Assembly: GCA_903861195.1 (NCBI GenBank)
Contig: CAIOTJ010000384.1
Span: 1 to 37,983 of the forward strand
Length of the DNA stretch: 37,983 nucleotides
From: an uncultured Planctomycetaceae bacterium
GTDB taxonomy: Bacteria > Planctomycetota > Planctomycetia > Planctomycetales > Planctomycetaceae
Direction of reading: 5' to 3'
Positions 31,444 to 37,983 of the stretch are shown piece by piece. The notes beneath the pieces are model-generated. The model was not told where the DNA came from. It saw nothing but the letters and a program-made list of their open reading frames with translations, and made no database searches. The translations under genes and the position numbers were made by a program. Position 1 is the stretch's first letter. Every line of letters begins with the position of its first letter.

Positions 31444-32394
31444 ATGGATCTGCTGACCACGCTGAACGGATCGTTGATGCAGGGGTTCTTTCCCGCGGGA
31501 TGGGATCTGAAGCGGATCGATCGCTGCGTGGATGACGATCCGCAGACGATCACCCAGCGGCAGAAGTGGTGGCATCGCGGGTTCACTCCGGTGGCGTGCC
31601 GGGATGTCGCCGACTTCGACATGATGTTGGGGCATGAAATCGCCCTGCAGATCAAGAAGTCGCGGGATGCGGGCGAGAAACTGGCGCTGATTCTGCCCGT
31701 GGGTCCGATGGGCATGTATCGCTGGGCGGTCTACTTTCTGACCGAGTGGGGGGTGTCCTGCGATCACTGCACTGGTTTCAATATGGATGAGTGGAGTGAT
31801 GCCGAGGGCAACACCCTGCCTCCCAGCAATCCGGGAGCCTTCCAGTTCGCGATGCAGCAGGCCTTTTACGGTCCCCTGGGAAAGCTGACCATTCCCACCC
31901 GGCAAAGGTTCTTCGCCACCCGCAAGCTGCTGCCGACGTATGCCGAACGGATCGGCGAACTGAAGGCCTCGGGAGCCCGCCTGATTGTGATTTTCGGGAT
32001 CGGCCGGGTCTGTCACATCGCTTTTTGGGAGCCGCATTTCGCCGAGGAGTTCGCGACCGAGAAGGAATGGAAAAATCAGACCCACCGCCTGGGGGCCCGG
32101 CTGCATCCCCTGACCATCGAGCAGAACGCGATCACCAGTTTCAAAAGCCGCACCACCCTCGTGCCGGCGTTCGCCAACACGATTGGCCCCGGGCTGTTCC
32201 TGGCGGCGGACCGTATCATCGGTGGTGCCGATGGAACGCTGTCGCGAGGGATGATGTGGCAGGGACTGAGTCTCTGGATGACGTTGCGGCACGAGCCCTC
32301 GAAATGGATTCCTTCGACCTACATGCCAACGCTTCCGGGGCGGCTGTTTTTCCTGCAGGAGTTGGCCGGCCCTCTGGTGGCGGACTGCAATTGA
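31444..32394 (+). CDS. NagB/6-phosphogluconolactonase-family protein with altered active site
   Basis: A 316-residue cytoplasmic protein of the glucosamine-6-phosphate isomerase/deaminase family. The fold signatures are [12 protein letters not shown] (phosphate loop), FNMDEW with Asp115 (equivalent to catalytic Asp72 of E. coli NagB), and [13 protein letters not shown]. In NagB the last motif is G-x-G-x-D-G-H-I-A-F-N-E-P, with Asp141, His143 and Glu148 acting in ring opening. Here His191 and Glu196 remain, but the Asp is Val189 and the Gly is Cys. This predicts changed or lost deaminase activity, perhaps another sugar phosphate or a regulatory role. It is also longer than NagB (266 residues), with insertions after FNMDEW. 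The ATG at 31444 has AAGGGGAG upstream; the frame also contains a GTG at 31399. A glycosyltransferase follows on the same strand. Confidence 0.83.
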   Translation: MDLLTTLNGSLMQGFFPAGWDLKRIDRCVDDDPQTITQRQKWWHRGFTPVACRDVADFDMMLGHEIALQIKKSRDAGEKLALILPVGPMGMYRWAVYFLTEWGVSCDHCTGFNMDEWSDAEGNTLPPSNPGAFQFAMQQAFYGPLGKLTIPTRQRFFATRKLLPTYAERIGELKASGARLIVIFGIGRVCHIAFWEPHFAEEFATEKEWKNQTHRLGARLHPLTIEQNAITSFKSRTTLVPAFANTIGPGLFLAADRIIGGADGTLSRGMMWQGLSLWMTLRHEPSKWIPSTYMPTLPGRLFFLQELAGPLVADCN

Positions 32395-32500
32395 ACCCTG
32401 GGCCATTCCGCCTGCGGCCGTTCCCTGATCGGTTCACGGGGAGCGGGTCGACTGGCTCTGGTCCCTTCGTCCTGTCGATTGGTCTGGTCTGCCCCTGGGG

Positions 32501-32518
32501 CCCCCAACGCCGGGGGAG
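32501..32518 (+). promoter_or_regulatory. Hairpin that would cover the ribosome-binding site of the GT1 gene
   Basis: CCCCC (32501-32505) can pair with GGGGG (32512-32516), which is part of the GGGGGAG ribosome-binding site of the next gene, over a 6-base loop. Pairing would hide the site. The same C-run is also next to GGGG at 32497-32500, which could compete. In such GC-rich sequence this may be chance. Confidence 0.25.
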
Positions 32519-32524
32519 CATGGT

Positions 32525-33778
32525 ATGAGAGTGGTCTGTTTTCCCCTGGGCTCGGCCGGAGACGTCTTTCCGTTTCTGGGGTTGGCGATCCAATTGCGGG
32601 CGCGGGGACACGACGTCATCGTGGCGACCAATCCGCACTTTGAACCCCAGGTGCGGCGCGAAGGACTGGCGTTCGAACCGGTCGGGACCGAAGAGGACTA
32701 TCTGAAGATCACCCGCGACCCCGATCTGTGGCATCCACGGCGGGGCTTTCAGGCGATCGTCCGGCACGCCGATCGCATCATCCGCCGCCAGCACGAAGTC
32801 TGTACCCAGTGGCTGGGGGCGGGGCAGGGGGTGGCGGTGGCGAATCTGCTGTCGTTCGGGGTGCGCGCCGCCCGCGATCACCTGGCGTTTCCCCTCGTCA
32901 CGGTGCACCTGCAGCCGGGGGTCATTCTCAGCCGCGAGGCTCCTCCCGCGTTCGGCGGCGGGCCGACTCCGGTCTGGCTGCGGCGTTGGTTGCTCCCCTT
33001 GGGGGAGCGGTTGGTGATCGACCGGCTGGCCGGGCCGAAGATCAATGCCTGGCTGAAGGAATTGGGGCTGCCTCCCATCCGCCGCGTCGCCCGCTGGTGG
33101 AACTCACCGGATGGAGTGCTCTGTCTGTTCCCCGAGTGGTTTGCCGCCCCCCGCGGAGACTGGCCACGCCCGTTGGCCCAGACCGACTTTCCCCTGTGGA
33201 ATTCGGGATCCGAGAGCCCCCTGCCCGAGCCCCTCGCGCAGTTTCTGGCCGCGGGCCCCCCGCCCGTCGTCTTCGCCCCCGGAACGGCCAATGTGCAGGC
33301 CCGGCAGTTCTTCCAGACGTCGGTCGACGCCTGCCGCCAGTTGGGCCTGCGGGGGGTGCTGCTCACCCGGTTTCCGGAGCAGGTTCCCGCCGGGCTCCCC
33401 GAGACGTGCCGGCACATCGACTATGCGCCCCTCGATCGCTTGCTGCTCCAGACGGCGGCGCTCGTGCATCACGGCGGGGTGGGAACCACCTCTCAGGCAT
33501 TGGCCGCCGGGGTGCCCCAGTTGATCCGTCCCCTCGCTCATGACCAGTTCGACAACCTTGAACGGGTGGTGCGGCTGGGAGTGGGTCGGGGGATTTCCGT
33601 CAGGCGGTACCGGGCATCCCGCGTGGCGGGAGAGCTGCGGTCGCTGCTGAGTTCGGCCGGGGTGAAATCCGCCTGTGCGGCGGTCCGCCAACGGTTCGAA
33701 AACCGGCGTGGTCTCGAACAGGCGGCTCTGGCGGTCGAGCAATTCGCCTTCCAGGCTCGCCGCGACCGTCTCGGTTGA
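32525..33778 (+). CDS. GT1-family glycosyltransferase (UGT/macrolide-sterol type)
   Basis: A 417-residue cytoplasmic or membrane-associated enzyme of the GT-B fold that should transfer a sugar from a nucleotide sugar to a lipid or other small acceptor. The N-terminal acceptor domain opens with PLGSAGDVFPFLGLA and RGHDVIVAT, typical of sterol and macrolide glucosyltransferases. The C-terminal donor domain has PVVFAPGTAN and the family signature HHGGVGTTSQALAAGVP with His315-His316, then PLAHDQFDN, where Asp and Gln contact the sugar. GGGGGAG is six bases before the ATG. No membrane helix is seen. The NagB-like gene lies 130 bases upstream on the same strand, so the two might share a transcript; a functional link is not shown. 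The acceptor is unknown. Confidence 0.93.
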   Translation: MRVVCFPLGSAGDVFPFLGLAIQLRARGHDVIVATNPHFEPQVRREGLAFEPVGTEEDYLKITRDPDLWHPRRGFQAIVRHADRIIRRQHEVCTQWLGAGQGVAVANLLSFGVRAARDHLAFPLVTVHLQPGVILSREAPPAFGGGPTPVWLRRWLLPLGERLVIDRLAGPKINAWLKELGLPPIRRVARWWNSPDGVLCLFPEWFAAPRGDWPRPLAQTDFPLWNSGSESPLPEPLAQFLAAGPPPVVFAPGTANVQARQFFQTSVDACRQLGLRGVLLTRFPEQVPAGLPETCRHIDYAPLDRLLLQTAALVHHGGVGTTSQALAAGVPQLIRPLAHDQFDNLERVVRLGVGRGISVRRYRASRVAGELRSLLSSAGVKSACAAVRQRFENRRGLEQAALAVEQFAFQARRDRLG

Positions 33779-33968
33779 ACCCCCCTCGCGGCCGTCACGT
33801 GGACCCGGCAGGTGAAGGAATGCGGGCTGGTTCGAACGTGTGCCGACCAGGAGTCGTCCGGCAGGCCGTGACAGGCCGGCCGAAGTTGTTCGCGAACCCC
33901 CAGTGCAACGGAGGAATCGGCACGGGAGGGGCCGCTGGCGCGGGTAACCTCACCGCCGGAACGCAGAA

Positions 33969-33998
33969 CGCCGCGGAGGAGCGATGTCCCCCGCGGCG
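33969..33998 (-). terminator. Possible terminator of rnpB
   Basis: CGCCGCGG (33969-33976) pairs perfectly with CCGCGGCG (33991-33998) over a 14-base loop, directly beyond the 3' end of RNase P RNA. On the minus strand it is followed by TTCTGCGTTCC, only weakly T-rich. Confidence 0.45.
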
Positions 33999-34003
33999 CA
34001 GTG

Positions 34004-34398
34004 CGACTCAGTCGGCCGGTAAGCCGGGTTCTGTCGTGGGCGATCATTTCTCTGGGCGAACGGTTGCCCGTCCGCTCTAGCAACCGACCCGAGGGTCAGA
34101 CCGGGCCGAACCGACCCGGGCGCAGAAAGTTTCCCTCCGGCGCTCCCCTCTGCTTGGTTTTGCTCCCCGCGGGGTTTACCCTGCCAGCCTGGTCACCCAG
34201 GCCGCGGTGCGCTCTTACCGCACCTTTTCACCCTTACCAGAAGACCTCCCGTTGCCGGTTGGAACATCCTGGCGGTTTGTTTTCTGTGGCACTGTCCCGG
34301 TCTTTGCAGACGGTGGGCGTTACCCACCACGGCGTCCTGTGGAGCCCGGACTTTCCTCGATCTGTTGCCAGATCGCGATCGCCTGGCCAACTGAGCTG
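34004..34398 (-). ncRNA. rnpB: RNase P RNA (bacterial type A)
   Basis: The catalytic RNA of RNase P, which matures the 5' ends of tRNAs. Read on the minus strand it has the universal blocks in order. GAGGAAAGTCCGGGCTC lies near the 5' end, then GTAACGCCCACC, ACAGAAAACAAACCGCC, GGTAAGGGTGAAAAGGTGCG, GTAAGAGCGCACCGCG and GGTAAACCCC. ACGACAGAACCCGGCTTA is at the 3' end. The ends are set by helix P1: TCAGTTGGCC (34385-34394) pairs with GGCCGACTGA (34007-34016) with one G-U pair, extendable by two pairs. The length of about 395 bases fits the type A class. A near-consensus promoter lies directly upstream. Ends are accurate to a few bases. It sits between the deacetylase gene, same strand, and the GT1 gene. 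Confidence 0.97.
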
Positions 34399-34404
34399 CT
34401 CGCA

Positions 34405-34433
34405 ATGATACGTATCGGGCATGCACAAGACAA
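34405..34433 (-). promoter_or_regulatory. Sigma-70-type promoter of rnpB
   Basis: On the minus strand: TTGTCT (34433-34428), a 17-base spacer, and TATCAT (34410-34405). The -10 matches the consensus at five of six positions and the -35 at four of six. The predicted start, about seven bases on, coincides with the first base of helix P1's 5' flank near 34398. Confidence 0.8.
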
Positions 34434-34502
34434 TTGGTCTGCCGCCCAACGCGGGACTCCCGCCCATTCCCACCTCCGACCCGTCAGGCAAGCCAACGCT
34501 CT

Positions 34503-35567
34503 TCAGGCGGCCCGCCGTTGTCGTGCGGTTGAGGTCAGCCCCAATTGCGAGAGTCGACCCAGGGTCCACCCCGAATTCTCGATCCACCGTGCCAGGTCGA
34601 GACGGGTCAGCAGCTCCAATTCGCCCGGACGGTCCGCACCCAATGGGTCGTGCCAACCATCCGCCAGAGCCGTCGAGCTCTCGTCATCACTCCCATGGAC
34701 GCGCAGCGCGGCCGCGCCTTGGCCCGGGTGCATTCCAATCTCCACGAAGTTGCCCCGCGCCGATTGCAGAAACGTCTGGATCACGTCCGCGGTGATTCGG
34801 CCGGCGTGGGCCGTGCCGAAATAGCAATCGGGAAACAGCAATCCCTGGCGGGTGGCCTGTAGTCTCCACCGGAAGGCGAACAGCCGTTTGACCTGGGCCA
34901 GTCCCCACTGCCGAGGCCCGGCCTGGACCAGCAAACTGCGCGTCAGACCAGGTTCCCAGGCGACGCGCACATGCCGCAGGCTGTAGAGGTGAGCCAGACG
35001 GGGCACAATCTCCGCCAGCAGGGGAAGGCACTCGACATACTGATGCCCGTTGAGATGCCCCAGCGGGGCCCCGTGGTCGAGCAACAATTCGATCTGGGCC
35101 TGCAGCTCGTGTTCCACGGCACCGCGGATCGCGGAACGCATCCCCGCCAGCGACCGGGCGAACAGCTGCGCAACGCCGGGAAAACGCCCGTCCGAATCGA
35201 GCAGTTCGCGGGGATACCCGGTGGTCAGCGGCCGGCCCTGGGTCAGGTTCAGATGGACTCCCAGATCGAACGGCAGCCAGGGATCGCGCAGGGTGCGCCG
35301 CGGTCCATCGCTCGCCAGCAGGCGGTGCCGCCGCCGCAATTCGAGTTCGTTCCAGAGCGCGAGGGCATGGCTGACGGCGGGGGCGTTCGCCAGCAGCGAT
35401 GTGCTGGTCAGCAAACCCCGTTGGAAACCGTCGATGATCCCCCGGTTGATCGCGGGACTGAACCCCAGGTCATCGGCGTGCAGCACCAGGGTCCGCGGAG
35501 GACCGGGAATCCGGCCCGCCACCGCGGGGCCCGCACCGGGACTGGAAGCCCCCGTGTATTCCGTCAC
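34503..35567 (-). CDS. ChbG/HpnK (YdjC)-family carbohydrate deacetylase
   Basis: A 354-residue metal-dependent deacetylase. Members remove acetyl groups from chito-oligosaccharides (ChbG) or from N-acetylglucosaminyl hopanoid (HpnK). The metal-binding HADDLG has Asp32-Asp33, GVHLNLTQGRPL has His105, and GHLNGHQYVE has His171 and His175; EIGMHPG closes the core near residue 300. The usual 'HxDxHxH' block here reads H-L-N-G-H-Q-Y, so some outer positions are replaced. The start is the GTG at 35567, overlapping the stop of the upstream glycosyltransferase as GTGA, with AGGAAGG just before it; the open frame to 35939 lies inside that gene. Coupling to a GT2 enzyme points to sequential action: attach an N-acetylated sugar, then deacetylate it. 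Substrate unknown. Confidence 0.9.
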   Translation of the reverse strand: MTEYTGASSPGAGPAVAGRIPGPPRTLVLHADDLGFSPAINRGIIDGFQRGLLTSTSLLANAPAVSHALALWNELELRRRHRLLASDGPRRTLRDPWLPFDLGVHLNLTQGRPLTTGYPRELLDSDGRFPGVAQLFARSLAGMRSAIRGAVEHELQAQIELLLDHGAPLGHLNGHQYVECLPLLAEIVPRLAHLYSLRHVRVAWEPGLTRSLLVQAGPRQWGLAQVKRLFAFRWRLQATRQGLLFPDCYFGTAHAGRITADVIQTFLQSARGNFVEIGMHPGQGAAALRVHGSDDESSTALADGWHDPLGADRPGELELLTRLDLARWIENSGWTLGRLSQLGLTSTARQRRAA

Positions 35568-36502
35568 GCCGCCTTCCTCCGTCGTTCGGTGAGGACGTCG
35601 ACCACCGGGGTCTCCACCACCATCGTCTCTTCGGGCAGCAGGGGGGAATCGAGCCGCATCCGCCCCGTCAAAGCCCTCCAGCGCATCGCCAGCACGTCCC
35701 CCAACATGGGGAGCGCGTGGCGGGAGAGCGAAATGGTCGACGCGTACTCGTTGACCAGGGTCACCGGAATCCGGCTGAAGGAGAGACCCAGGGCATGTGT
35801 CAGGTAGACCACCTCGGCATCGAACGCGAAGCCGTTGATGACACATCGCGAAAATACCTCGCGCGCCGCGCGGCGGCCGAAGATTTTCAGGCCACACTGC
35901 GTGTCCCCGACCTCCCGGGAGACCAGGACCCGCATGCATTGCCGGAACACTTCGTGAGCAATCTGCCGCCCCAGCCGCCGCGAAACCGTGGTGGTCGATT
36001 CCCGCAGGTCACGGGCCCCGAAAACCACCTCGACCGAGTGGTCGTAAATCTGGTCGTAACCGTTCCGCAGCGCGTCGAGATCGTAGGGGAGGTCGGCATC
36101 CGTGAAGGCCACAATCCGCCCCGTCGCCTGGAGCATGCCCCGGCGAACCGCCGAGCCTTTGCCCCCGTTGGGTTGTCGCACAATCGAGAAATACCTCCCC
36201 CAGTCAGACACCAGCTCCGAAGTGCCGTCGGAACTGCCGTCGTCCACCACGATGACCCGGTAGTCGACTCCCCACCGACTCAAGTAGTCCTGCAGTCCCT
36301 GAAGCGTCTGGGGCAGCCGTTGCTCCTCGTTGTACGCCGGAATGACAACCGTCAATTCGTGATCGATGGGAGAATTCCCCGACACGGAACAATACCCCAT
36401 GGGTGACAAACGAAAGTCGACTGCCCTCAGCGTGGGCCGAAAGGGGGCACCAGATGGGCCGTGGTGCAGTGAACCCGCGTCCTGGGGTGCGAACTCGGTC
36501 AT
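35564..36502 (-). CDS. GT2 glycosyltransferase, dolichyl-phosphate sugar synthase-like
   Basis: A 312-residue GT-A enzyme. The donor-binding motifs are LTVVIPAYNEE (50-60), VVDDGSSDGT (85-94), GGKGSAVRRGM (113-123) and FTDADLPYD (133-141, metal-binding DAD at 135-137). The later block GDTQCGLKIFGRRAA and the spacing resemble the ALG5/DPM1 group, which loads sugar onto polyprenyl phosphate. No C-terminal membrane helices are seen, so it would be soluble or peripheral. The first Met is at 36502; a second in-frame Met at 36400 (residue 35) is closer to the conserved domain and may be the real start, and neither has a convincing ribosome-binding site. Its TGA overlaps the GTG start of the deacetylase gene, so the two are cotranslated. 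Confidence 0.9.
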   Translation of the reverse strand: MTEFAPQDAGSLHHGPSGAPFRPTLRAVDFRLSPMGYCSVSGNSPIDHELTVVIPAYNEEQRLPQTLQGLQDYLSRWGVDYRVIVVDDGSSDGTSELVSDWGRYFSIVRQPNGGKGSAVRRGMLQATGRIVAFTDADLPYDLDALRNGYDQIYDHSVEVVFGARDLRESTTTVSRRLGRQIAHEVFRQCMRVLVSREVGDTQCGLKIFGRRAAREVFSRCVINGFAFDAEVVYLTHALGLSFSRIPVTLVNEYASTISLSRHALPMLGDVLAMRWRALTGRMRLDSPLLPEETMVVETPVVDVLTERRRKAA

Positions 36503-36851
36503 GGGAGAGACCCGGGGGAGGGGAGAACCAGGAAGATTCCGTGAGGGGGGGGCGGACTATGTTCAAATCGTCGCGGGACGTCAACGCCAATCGGTCTCCC
36601 CCGCAAGCCCCCGGCCCGGATGGCAGCCGCGCAGCCTTCAAGCCACGGAGTCAAATTGGTTCCGTACGCCGTGGTGGCGGTTTCTTCCACATACCCGCGA
36701 ACTGGGAAGGCGGGGTAACCTGGGGGGACGAGGGCGCAAGGAGCCGGCAGGTTCGGCAGCCGTCGGGTGCGGAGTGCGTGTTGGTCTCACCCCCTGATCC
36801 GCCAATTGATTCTGGTTGACAATCGGGCGGGTTTGGAGACGATGATTCCCC
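36503..36851. other. 349-base divergent spacer
   Basis: Lies between the GT2 gene and the RluA-like gene. Open frames crossing it have Gly/Arg/Pro-rich products without motifs and are not credible. A TTGACA at 36816-36821 is a good -35, but the only -10-like hexamer (GATGAT, 19 bases on) would place transcription at the start codon, so no promoter is called. Nothing else recognisable. Confidence 0.55.
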
Positions 36852-37769
36852 ATGTCTGCCTCCAACTCGGGCTACCAATACCGAACCATCGTCGATCCCC
36901 CGGCGACGGGTCAATTGCTGCTGGTCTATCTCGCCCAGCGGTTCGATCACTCCACCATCGCCGAATGGCAGGGCCGTCTGGAGGCGGGGGAAATTCGGCT
37001 TGAGGGAGAACCGGCCCGGGGTGATGAACGGCTCCGGGCTGGCCAGGAAGTGCTGTGGAACCGGCCTCCCTGGCGGGAACCAGACGCCCCCTGCCACTTC
37101 GATCTGATTCACGCCGATGCCGACCTCGTGGTGGTCAGCAAGCCCAGTGGCCTGCCCACCCTGCCAGGCGCCGGATTTTTTGAGAACACGCTGCAGGCCC
37201 TGGTCCAGCGGGAATTTCCCGGCGCGCACGCCGTCCATCGCCTGGGACGTGGGACCTCGGGACTGGTGGTGTTCGCGCGGCACTCCGCGGCCGCCCGGGC
37301 GATCGGCACCTCTTGGTCGACCGCGGGCAAAACCTATCGGGCCCTGGCCCAGGGAGTCGCGGCAACTGACGCCTGCGAGATTCGTGTGGCGATCGGCCCC
37401 CAGAACCACCCCCGGCTGGGAGAGGTGTTCGCCGCCCGGCCCAACGGAAAACCGGCGCACAGCGTGGCCCGGGTCGCCGAACGCCGGGTGGACACCACCC
37501 TGTTCGATGTGGAACTGCGGACGGGGCGGCCCCACCAGATCCGCATCCATCTCGCGGCCATTGGTCACCCGCTGGAGGGAGACCCCCTGTATGCCCCCGG
37601 AGGGTTGCCGCTGGGCGACGATCCCGGGCTGCCGGGAGACGGGGGCTACTGGCTGCACGCCCATCGCCTCGTACTGACCCATCCCGGAAGCGGAGACCGC
37701 CGCGAATTCGTGGCCCCCCCACCGCCGATTTTGCGCACCGCAGCGGAGGCTCCCGACGCGGGTTCATGA
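36852..37769 (+). CDS. RluA-family pseudouridine synthase-like protein lacking the catalytic Asp
   Basis: A 305-residue protein with an S4-like RNA-binding region (about 10-75) and an RluA-type synthase domain. The domain landmarks are VVVSKPSGLPTLPG, HRLGRGTSGLVVFAR, KTYRALAQG, RTGRPHQIRIHLA and GHPLEGDPLY. In active synthases the second motif is H-R-L-D, with the Asp attacking the uridine. Here codon 132 is GGA, giving HRLG, so by the established mechanism it should not isomerise uridine. The rest of the fold, including the RTGRPHQIR motif, is well kept. It could be an RNA-binding or chaperone-like paralogue; I also have a vague memory of HRLG variants elsewhere, so this may be a standing subfamily. 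The ATG at 36852 lacks a strong ribosome-binding site. Confidence 0.88.
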   Translation: MSASNSGYQYRTIVDPPATGQLLLVYLAQRFDHSTIAEWQGRLEAGEIRLEGEPARGDERLRAGQEVLWNRPPWREPDAPCHFDLIHADADLVVVSKPSGLPTLPGAGFFENTLQALVQREFPGAHAVHRLGRGTSGLVVFARHSAAARAIGTSWSTAGKTYRALAQGVAATDACEIRVAIGPQNHPRLGEVFAARPNGKPAHSVARVAERRVDTTLFDVELRTGRPHQIRIHLAAIGHPLEGDPLYAPGGLPLGDDPGLPGDGGYWLHAHRLVLTHPGSGDRREFVAPPPPILRTAAEAPDAGS

Positions 37770-37932
37770 CGCGGGTAGGCCGCGCTTCACGCCTGCGAAC
37801 GCTGCGGTGCCCCGTCGACGCCAGGCCGGCGTGCGCCTACGGTGCCAGGCAGGTCGCTCACGGACGATGAACGCAGCGTGGGGAACAGCGTCACCCGGGG
37901 GGGAAATGTGGTCCCGGCAGAGCCGCTGTTCC

Positions 37933-37983
37933 TCAGGCGATCACTTCTTCGACCACGTTCCCCTCAACATCGGTCAGGCGGAA
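37933..37983 (-). CDS. C-terminal 16 residues of a gene entering from the right, probably DUF1501
   Basis: On the minus strand the frame from the window edge reads FRLTDVEGNVVEEVIA and stops with TGA at 37935-37933. The ending 'RLTD-V-x-G-x-V-(V/I)' resembles the last residues of many planctomycete DUF1501 proteins, as I recall them. Only 16 codons are seen, so the family is tentative, though the frame itself is convincing. Confidence 0.5.
   Translation of the reverse strand, partial: FRLTDVEGNVVEEVIA

Noticed and set aside
33827-33840. GGTTCGAAC, resembling a tRNA T-loop
   Set aside because: No complementary T-stem, anticodon arm or acceptor stem can be formed around it.

Overview
The window is GC-rich bacterial chromosome and most likely comes from a planctomycete. 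This is inferred from gene content: a Tat-exported DUF1501 protein and the likely tail of a second, a PQQ-type propeller lipoprotein, a long disordered protein ending in DUF11-like repeats, a membrane Ser/Thr kinase with a WD40-like C-terminus, several secreted or membrane proteins of no known family, wide spacing and few operons. No tRNA, rRNA, insertion sequence, phage gene or CRISPR array was seen. The one RNA gene is RNase P RNA.

Layout. 1-2.3 kb (minus): 5' part of pheT and an MFS transporter. 2.3-9.5 kb (plus): three exported proteins, namely an unknown protein, a propeller lipoprotein and a 974-residue DUF11 protein, separated by large spacers. 9.7-15 kb (plus): an AbgT-family transporter whose stop overlaps the GTG start of a 1263-residue kinase/WD40 protein. 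15-19 kb (minus): a MerA-like flavin oxidoreductase coupled to a VTT (TVP38/TMEM64) membrane protein, then an aquaporin with a clear terminator and a Maf-like pyrophosphatase. 19.2-22.7 kb: DUF1501 (plus), exported aldose 1-epimerase (minus), small exported unknown protein (plus). 22.8-25 kb (minus): a DgoD-like enolase-superfamily dehydratase overlapping an A24 prepilin peptidase. 25-29.7 kb (plus): a nitrogen module, amt-glnK-glnD, with a well-formed sigma-54 promoter before amt and an intrinsic terminator between amt and glnK. 29.8-34 kb: an unknown polytopic protein (minus), a NagB-like sugar-phosphate protein with an altered active site and a GT1 glycosyltransferase (both plus). 34-36.5 kb (minus): GT2 glycosyltransferase coupled to a ChbG/HpnK-type deacetylase, then rnpB with its own promoter. 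36.8-38 kb: an RluA-like protein lacking the catalytic Asp (plus), and the last 16 codons of a minus-strand gene.

How genes work together. The clearest unit is nitrogen sensing: ammonium channel, PII protein with the modifiable Tyr51, and the enzyme that modifies PII. Three gene pairs are joined by 4-base ATGA or GTGA overlaps (transporter/kinase, VTT protein/oxidoreductase, GT2/deacetylase), and each is a candidate functional pair. I do not see one unmistakable new multi-gene system. The best leads are the AbgT-kinase coupling, the GT2-deacetylase pair and the two enzyme-family members with replaced catalytic residues.
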